Shown here: in pieces, positions 60,395-64,000 of the stretch
Position numbering within the stretch: position 1 is the stretch's first letter
Layout of the letters: each line of letters opens with the position of its first letter
Source of the DNA: an uncultured Eubacteriales bacterium
GTDB taxonomy: Bacteria > Bacillota > Clostridia > Christensenellales > Borkfalkiaceae
DNA: 64,000 nt
Assembly (NCBI GenBank): GCA_905209085.1
Contig: CAJLRM010000002.1
Location: 310,001-374,000 of the forward strand
Reading direction: 5' to 3'
Made by a program: the position numbers and the translations under genes
The notes under the pieces: generated by a model
The model's input: the letters and a program-made list of their open reading frames with translations, nothing else
What the model was told of the DNA's origin: nothing
Databases searched by the model: none

Positions 60395-60416
60395 GGTGCT
60401 TGTAAGCGCGGTTTTA

Positions 60417-60620
60417 TCACTCGATGTTCAAGTCGGGCGTGGCGTCTATTTCGTCGGAAACGTATTTTCCGTTCTTTTTCCGTTGGCGCACACATTCGGA
60501 CAAAAGGTATTCTATCTGCCCGTTGACGGAGCGGAAATCGTCCTCCGCCCAAGCGGCGATGGCGTCGTACAGCCTGGGGGAGAGGCGAAGGGGAACCTGC
60601 TTTTTTTGATTTTCGGTCAT
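60417..60620 (-). CDS. Ribbon-helix-helix (Arc-like) DNA-binding protein
   Basis: 67 aa: MTENQKKQVPLRLSPRLYDA, then AAWAEDDFRSVNGQIEYLLS. The VPLRLSPRLYDAI strand-helix and SVNGQIEYLLSECVRQ second helix are the Arc/MetJ-type fold, which binds DNA as a dimer through a short beta-strand. It starts 1 bp after the stop of the SPFH gene, so it is translated from the same mRNA. This pairing of an SPFH protein with a small Arc-like protein recurs in Gram-positive bacteria; the reason is not known to me. Confidence 0.8.
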   Translation of the reverse strand: MTENQKKQVPLRLSPRLYDAIAAWAEDDFRSVNGQIEYLLSECVRQRKKNGKYVSDEIDATPDLNIE

Positions 60621-60621
60621 C

Positions 60622-61626
60622 TCAATATAAGCTTCCGGAATTGACGATCGGCTGCGCGTCGTGATTGCCGCACAGGACCACCAGAAGATTGGATACCATC
60701 GCCGCTTTCCGTTCCTCGTCCAGAGTCACCACGTTGTTTTCATTCAGTCTTTCGAGTGCCATTTCCACCATTCCCACGGCGCCGTCCACGATCATCTTTC
60801 GCGCGTCGATGATAGCGGAAGCCTGCTGGCGCTGTAACATAACGGCGGCAATTTCGGGCGCGTAAGCGAGATAGGTGATGCGCGCCTCGATAATTTCGAT
60901 GCCCGCCTCGTTGACTCTTTGCTGTATCTCGTCGCGGATCCTTCCCGCCACCACCTCGCTGGAACCGCGCAGACTGCCTTCGTCCGCCACGCCGTCGCCC
61001 GTCGTATCCACGCCCGGCGCAATATCGTAAGGATAAATGCGCACGATATTTCTCAGCGCGCTGTCGCATTGCAGGGACAGGTACTCCTTGTAATTGTCCA
61101 CGTTGAAAACCGCTTTCGCCGTATCCACGACCTTCCACATCACCGCAATGCCGATCTCTACGGGATTGCCGAGGCAATCGTTGATTTTCTGACGATTGTT
61201 GTTCAAAGTCATGATTTTGAGCGAAATTTTCTTGTTCGCCAATTCCGCGGCTTCCGCGCTGTTCGCTTTGGCAGCGGGCAGTAAGGCGCGGGTGTTCACG
61301 TCCCCGCTCTGATTGAGTTTCGTTTTCGAGGCGGGGTTGACGGCGGTACAGAAGGGGTTTACAAAATAAAATCCTTCTCCTTTCAGCGTCCCCACGTATT
61401 TCCCGAACAGCGTCAACACGAGCGCCTCCTGCGGTTTGAGGACTTTAAGTCCGGGAATGAGGATCATGGGCACGAACATAAGTATGACGCCCACGAGCAC
61501 AAGGGGCGAGTCGCTTATCGCGCCGCCGATGATCAGTGCAAACGCCGCGACGAACAGAGCGATGATGACGACCAGCGCAAACATACCCCGCTTTTTGTTC
61601 TTCAATACAATTTCCTGCATTTTCAA
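60622..61626 (-). CDS. SPFH/Band 7 domain membrane protein
   Basis: 334 aa. Two hydrophobic segments at the N-terminus (FALVVIIALFVAAFALIIGG and LVLVGVILMFVPMILIPGLK) are followed by the SPFH domain (VLTLFGKYVGTLKGEGFYFV, NPFCTAVNPASKTKLNQSGD, NDCLGNPVEIGIAVMWKVVD) and a helical tail (GIEIIEARITYLAYAPEIAA, VMLQRQQASAIIDARKMIVD). Prohibitin/flotillin relatives form large oligomers at the membrane. Contains no obvious protease site. Promoter at 61654; downstream RHH gene is coupled. Confidence 0.9.
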   Translation of the reverse strand: MKMQEIVLKNKKRGMFALVVIIALFVAAFALIIGGAISDSPLVLVGVILMFVPMILIPGLKVLKPQEALVLTLFGKYVGTLKGEGFYFVNPFCTAVNPASKTKLNQSGDVNTRALLPAAKANSAEAAELANKKISLKIMTLNNNRQKINDCLGNPVEIGIAVMWKVVDTAKAVFNVDNYKEYLSLQCDSALRNIVRIYPYDIAPGVDTTGDGVADEGSLRGSSEVVAGRIRDEIQQRVNEAGIEIIEARITYLAYAPEIAAVMLQRQQASAIIDARKMIVDGAVGMVEMALERLNENNVVTLDEERKAAMVSNLLVVLCGNHDAQPIVNSGSLY

Positions 61627-61653
61627 TTCTCCTTATATGTTTTTGATATTAAA

Positions 61654-61682
61654 ATCATATCATAATAATTGCGGATTGTCAA
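61654..61682 (-). promoter_or_regulatory. Promoter of the SPFH-RHH operon
   Basis: Minus strand TTGACA (61677-61682), 17 bp, TATGAT (61654-61659), 28 bp before the gene. A hairpin GACAAAAA/TTTTTGTC lies just upstream (about 61690-61714). Confidence 0.75.
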
Positions 61683-61897
61683 CAAAAAAAGACAAAAAAT
61701 AAAAAAATTTTTGTCTTTGCCTTCAAGGTGTGAAAAAAGAGGAGTTTCTGTCGTTTGTTCAGGGGCGCCCGCGAAGATGCCGAAGGGGGAAGTTTCCGAA
61801 TCCTTGCCTGCACGCCTCTTGACGGAGAAGGCGGCAAAGAGAATCCATAAAGAAAACAGGCGCTTTGCCGACCAATATAAAGGGGAATTTTACAAAT

Positions 61898-62617
61898 TTA
61901 TCCCAGTGCCTCTTTGACAGTTTCAAAAACGGCTTGCGCAATCGCCGCGCAGAGCTCGTTTCTCGTCGGATATTTGGTCTTTACGTCGTCGGAGAGCAAT
62001 TGGACGTATACGCCGATTCCCGCAAGGCAGCTTTTTACGCGGTCGGGATCGGTGACGAACTGAGTGAGAATGCCGCACAGCTTTTTTTCGCCTCTGAAAA
62101 TTTCGTTCTCCCGCCTTTCGCCGCACAGTACGGCGTTGACGCCCTCATAGACCGCGAGGGCGAGTTTTGCCGACGTTTCGGGAAGAGCGTCGGGGAAAAA
62201 CAGCAGGGACATATAAAGTCCGCCGCGCTTAGAGGAAAAATTGCCGCCCCGCCGCGCTCTGCCTTCCGTCTGTTCGTCCGCGGCGACGACGGCGGGGGAG
62301 GAAAGACCCTCTCCCAAAAGCCTTTCCGCATATCCGTTTGTCGAGGGCAGGGTTGAGAATACGTAAATTTTTACGTCCGAAAACCCCGCGTCCATAAGCG
62401 CGGCTTTTATTTCGTCGGCGCTCAAAACGTCGGAGGGGAGAAGGCGATATCCCGCTTTCGGGGCGCCCTCGATGGCATACCCCTCTCTTTTGAGCGCGCT
62501 CACCGCCTTCCATACGGCGGCGCGGCTGACGGAGAAACGTGCGGCGAGAATCTGACCTGAAACCCGCTCTCCTTCGCGTTCCTTCAATTGTCTTAAAATA
62601 TCCGTTTTTAAACTCAT
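61898..62617 (-). CDS. birA: Bifunctional biotin ligase / biotin operon repressor
   Basis: 239 aa from the ATG at 62615-62617 (six extra residues are possible upstream). Residues 1-65 are a winged helix (ILRQLKEREGERVSGQILAA, RFSVSRAAVWKAVSALKREG, YAIEGAPKAGYRLLPSDVLS). The ligase domain has YVFSTLPSTNGYAERLLGEG, ADEQTEGRARRGGNFSSKRG (biotinyl-AMP loop) and GLYMSLLFFPDALPETSAKL. It joins biotin to carboxylase subunits and, as the biotinyl-AMP form, represses biotin genes; the operator in front of bioY matches. No BCCP gene lies nearby. Confidence 0.93.
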   Translation of the reverse strand: MSLKTDILRQLKEREGERVSGQILAARFSVSRAAVWKAVSALKREGYAIEGAPKAGYRLLPSDVLSADEIKAALMDAGFSDVKIYVFSTLPSTNGYAERLLGEGLSSPAVVAADEQTEGRARRGGNFSSKRGGLYMSLLFFPDALPETSAKLALAVYEGVNAVLCGERRENEIFRGEKKLCGILTQFVTDPDRVKSCLAGIGVYVQLLSDDVKTKYPTRNELCAAIAQAVFETVKEALG

Positions 62618-63079
62618 GATGATGGATGACGGCATAGCCGCGCTATGGCGGAATACGGCGCGAAAATACAGACGATTGTTTCTCCCTTACGTATTTTCCT
62701 ATCTCTTAAATTTTATCCGACGCTATGTGGAAACAGCGCACGAAAATATTGGCGCGGACGCGTTTTCGCTGCCGTCCCTAAAAGCGAAACGGCGGAGCCG
62801 CAAAGCACTGCCCGGCATTTTTGGCGCACGACGCGGCGAGAACTTTGCCCTGTCATTATAAAACAAAAAAGGGAAAATGTCAAGAAAGGAATTAAAAAGA
62901 CAGAAATTTTCCGAAAAACGCCCCGAAAACGCTTTGAATTTCCGAGGAAATATTGTAAAATAGGAAGTGAGTAAAAATGGGTCGAAGTCGGACGGACGCT
63001 TCCGCGCTTTTTTGGCGGAGAAAACGCCCGTGCGAAGTCGGCGGACAAAAGAACAAAAATAACGTAATCGGAGTTTATA
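62618..63079. other. Intergenic region with probable secA promoter
   Basis: No gene supported over 462 bp. On the plus strand, TTGAAT (62934-62939) and TAAAAT (62956-62961) are 16 bp apart with TG before the -10; this would give a 110-nt leader for secA. The remainder contains repeated GCGGAG/CGGCGG-rich tracts and no clear RNA gene. Confidence 0.45.
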
Positions 63080-64000
63080 ATGGGATTAATCAGTTTTTTG
63101 ATGGGCAGCGACAGCAGAAAGAGCCTGAAAAAGTTGAACAAGATCGCCGATAAGGTGGAAGTGCTCGAAAGTAAGTACGCGGCTATGGACGACGACGCGC
63201 TCAAAGGGCAGACGGCGATTTTGAAAGACAGACTGACGGCGGGCGAAACGCTGGACGACATTCTCCCCGACGCGTTTGCGGCGCTCAGGGAAGCGGCGTG
63301 GCGCGTTTTGGGCATGAAGCACTTTCACGTGCAGGTCATCGGCGGCATCTGTCTGCATCAGGGCAGAATCGCGGAGATGCGCACGGGCGAAGGCAAGACG
63401 CTCGTCGCCACTCTTCCCGCTTACCTCAACGCGCTTTCGGGAAAGAGCGTGCATATCGTCACCGTCAACGACTATCTCGCCAAGCGCGACGCGGAATGGA
63501 TGGGCAAAGTGCATAAGTTCATGGGGCTTACCGTGGGCGTCATCGCGCCGGGCATGGACGACGACGAGAAGCGCGAAGCGTACAAATGCGATATCGTCTA
63601 CGGCACGAATAATGAATTCGGCTTCGATTATCTGAGAGATAACTTAAAGACCGACCTCAAAAAGATGGTGCAGAGAGATCTGACCTATGCCATCGTCGAC
63701 GAAGTGGACTCCATCTTGATCGACGAAGCGAGAACGCCGCTGATTATTTCGGGCAAGGGCGAAAAATCCTCCGATCTTTACGTGCAGGTGGACAGGTTCG
63801 TGCGCACGCTTTCGGGCGGCTTCGACGACGAGCTGAAAGAGGAAGAGGACGCGGAGTTCCAGCGCAAGCGCGAAGAGAGAAAGAATAAAAAGAAGAAGAT
63901 CGATCTGAAAGCCGAGGAAGAAGAGGACGAGGAAGAAACAATAGACGTCACGAAAATGTCCCTTGCCGAGCAGGCGAATTACGAGGCGGAGCAGGAGGAA
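63080..64000 (+). CDS. secA: Preprotein translocase ATPase SecA, 5' part
   Basis: The first 307 codons; the gene continues past the right edge. Start ATG 63080 (MGLISFLMGSDSRKSLKKLN). Motifs: GMKHFHVQVIGGICLHQGRI, EMRTGEGKTLVA (Walker A, residues 99-110), VTVNDYLAKRDAEWMGK, YGTNNEFGFDYLRDN and AIVDEVDSILIDEARTPL (Walker B). It drives proteins through SecYEG. After YVQVDRFVRTL (about residue 243) a highly charged stretch begins (ELKEEEDAEFQRKREERKNK, DLKAEEEEDEEETID) where most SecA proteins have only a short loop before the next strand. The insertion extends at least to the window end. Confidence 0.95.
   Translation, partial: MGLISFLMGSDSRKSLKKLNKIADKVEVLESKYAAMDDDALKGQTAILKDRLTAGETLDDILPDAFAALREAAWRVLGMKHFHVQVIGGICLHQGRIAEMRTGEGKTLVATLPAYLNALSGKSVHIVTVNDYLAKRDAEWMGKVHKFMGLTVGVIAPGMDDDEKREAYKCDIVYGTNNEFGFDYLRDNLKTDLKKMVQRDLTYAIVDEVDSILIDEARTPLIISGKGEKSSDLYVQVDRFVRTLSGGFDDELKEEEDAEFQRKREERKNKKKKIDLKAEEEEDEEETIDVTKMSLAEQANYEAEQEE

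Noticed and set aside
1..64000. CRISPR arrays, rRNA genes, insertion sequences with intact transposase
   Set aside because: No regularly spaced direct repeats, no rRNA sequence and no intact transposase were found by eye; only the integrase remnant is clearly mobile-element derived.

Overview
The window looks like a chromosome segment of a low-to-mid GC Gram-positive bacterium of the Clostridia. Supporting signs are consensus sigma-A promoters (TTGACA, 17 bp, TATAAT), strong GGAGG ribosome sites, lipobox lipoproteins, GntR, LacI-type and YtrA-type regulators, BioY with a bifunctional BirA, and no outer-membrane genes. A gut Christensenellales/Lachnospiraceae-like host is a guess from overall gene style; no rRNA is present to test it.

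Layout. 1-1146: chromosomal flank with a partial TrkH potassium transporter (minus strand) and tRNA-Ser(UGA). 1156-25.2 kb: accessory, mostly AT-rich DNA. It opens with a decayed tyrosine integrase beside the tRNA, then a tandem minus-strand array of six related two-domain XRE-type HTH genes (one an internally deleted hybrid), two unknown plus-strand genes, and a 17 kb capsule/exopolysaccharide operon behind a perfect promoter at 7156. The operon starts with two pseudogenes (a phosphoglycosyltransferase and a NeuD-like acyltransferase). It continues with an HpcH/HpaI aldolase, an intact phosphoglycosyltransferase, an IlvE-type aminotransferase, three GT-B glycosyltransferases, a CelD/FemAB-like GNAT, Wzy, a pyruvyltransferase and Wzx. 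A higher-GC module follows: wecB and capE-capF-capG, the route to UDP-N-acetyl-L-fucosamine.

25.2-48.9 kb: after a gene-poor 0.9 kb and a sugar O-acetyltransferase, a Gram-positive glycan-utilisation locus. A GntR/LacI-hybrid repressor is divergent from a sugar ABC transporter (binding lipoprotein and two permeases, no ATPase). Then come four paralogues of an unrecognised family (three lipoproteins, one without a signal peptide), an 879-residue surface protein, a GH65 phosphorylase, an SGNH-hydrolase lipoprotein, a secreted metallophosphoesterase, a GH78 alpha-L-rhamnosidase and a GH30 beta-glycosidase. The 879-residue protein and the phosphoesterase share an unusual Cys-containing C-terminal anchor, GC(N/S)GCGS followed by a membrane segment and a basic tail. 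A coherent reading is capture of a rhamnose- and glucose-containing glycan or glycoside at the surface, import of fragments and cytoplasmic breakdown.

49-64 kb: housekeeping and assorted genes. These are an unknown protein, a GT-C membrane glycosyltransferase, a YtrA-like regulator with an ABC transporter, an ABC-F protein, a radical SAM protein, metK with a structured leader that can occlude its ribosome site, bioY under a clear BirA operator, a small DUF6809-like gene, an SPFH/RHH gene pair, birA, and the 5' part of secA with a charged insertion.

Most worth following up: the C-terminal GCxGCGS signal with the four-paralogue surface family, the metK leader, the XRE array with its hybrid gene, and the aldolase-aminotransferase pair in the capsule operon. 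All functional calls are by eye from sequence; no search was run.
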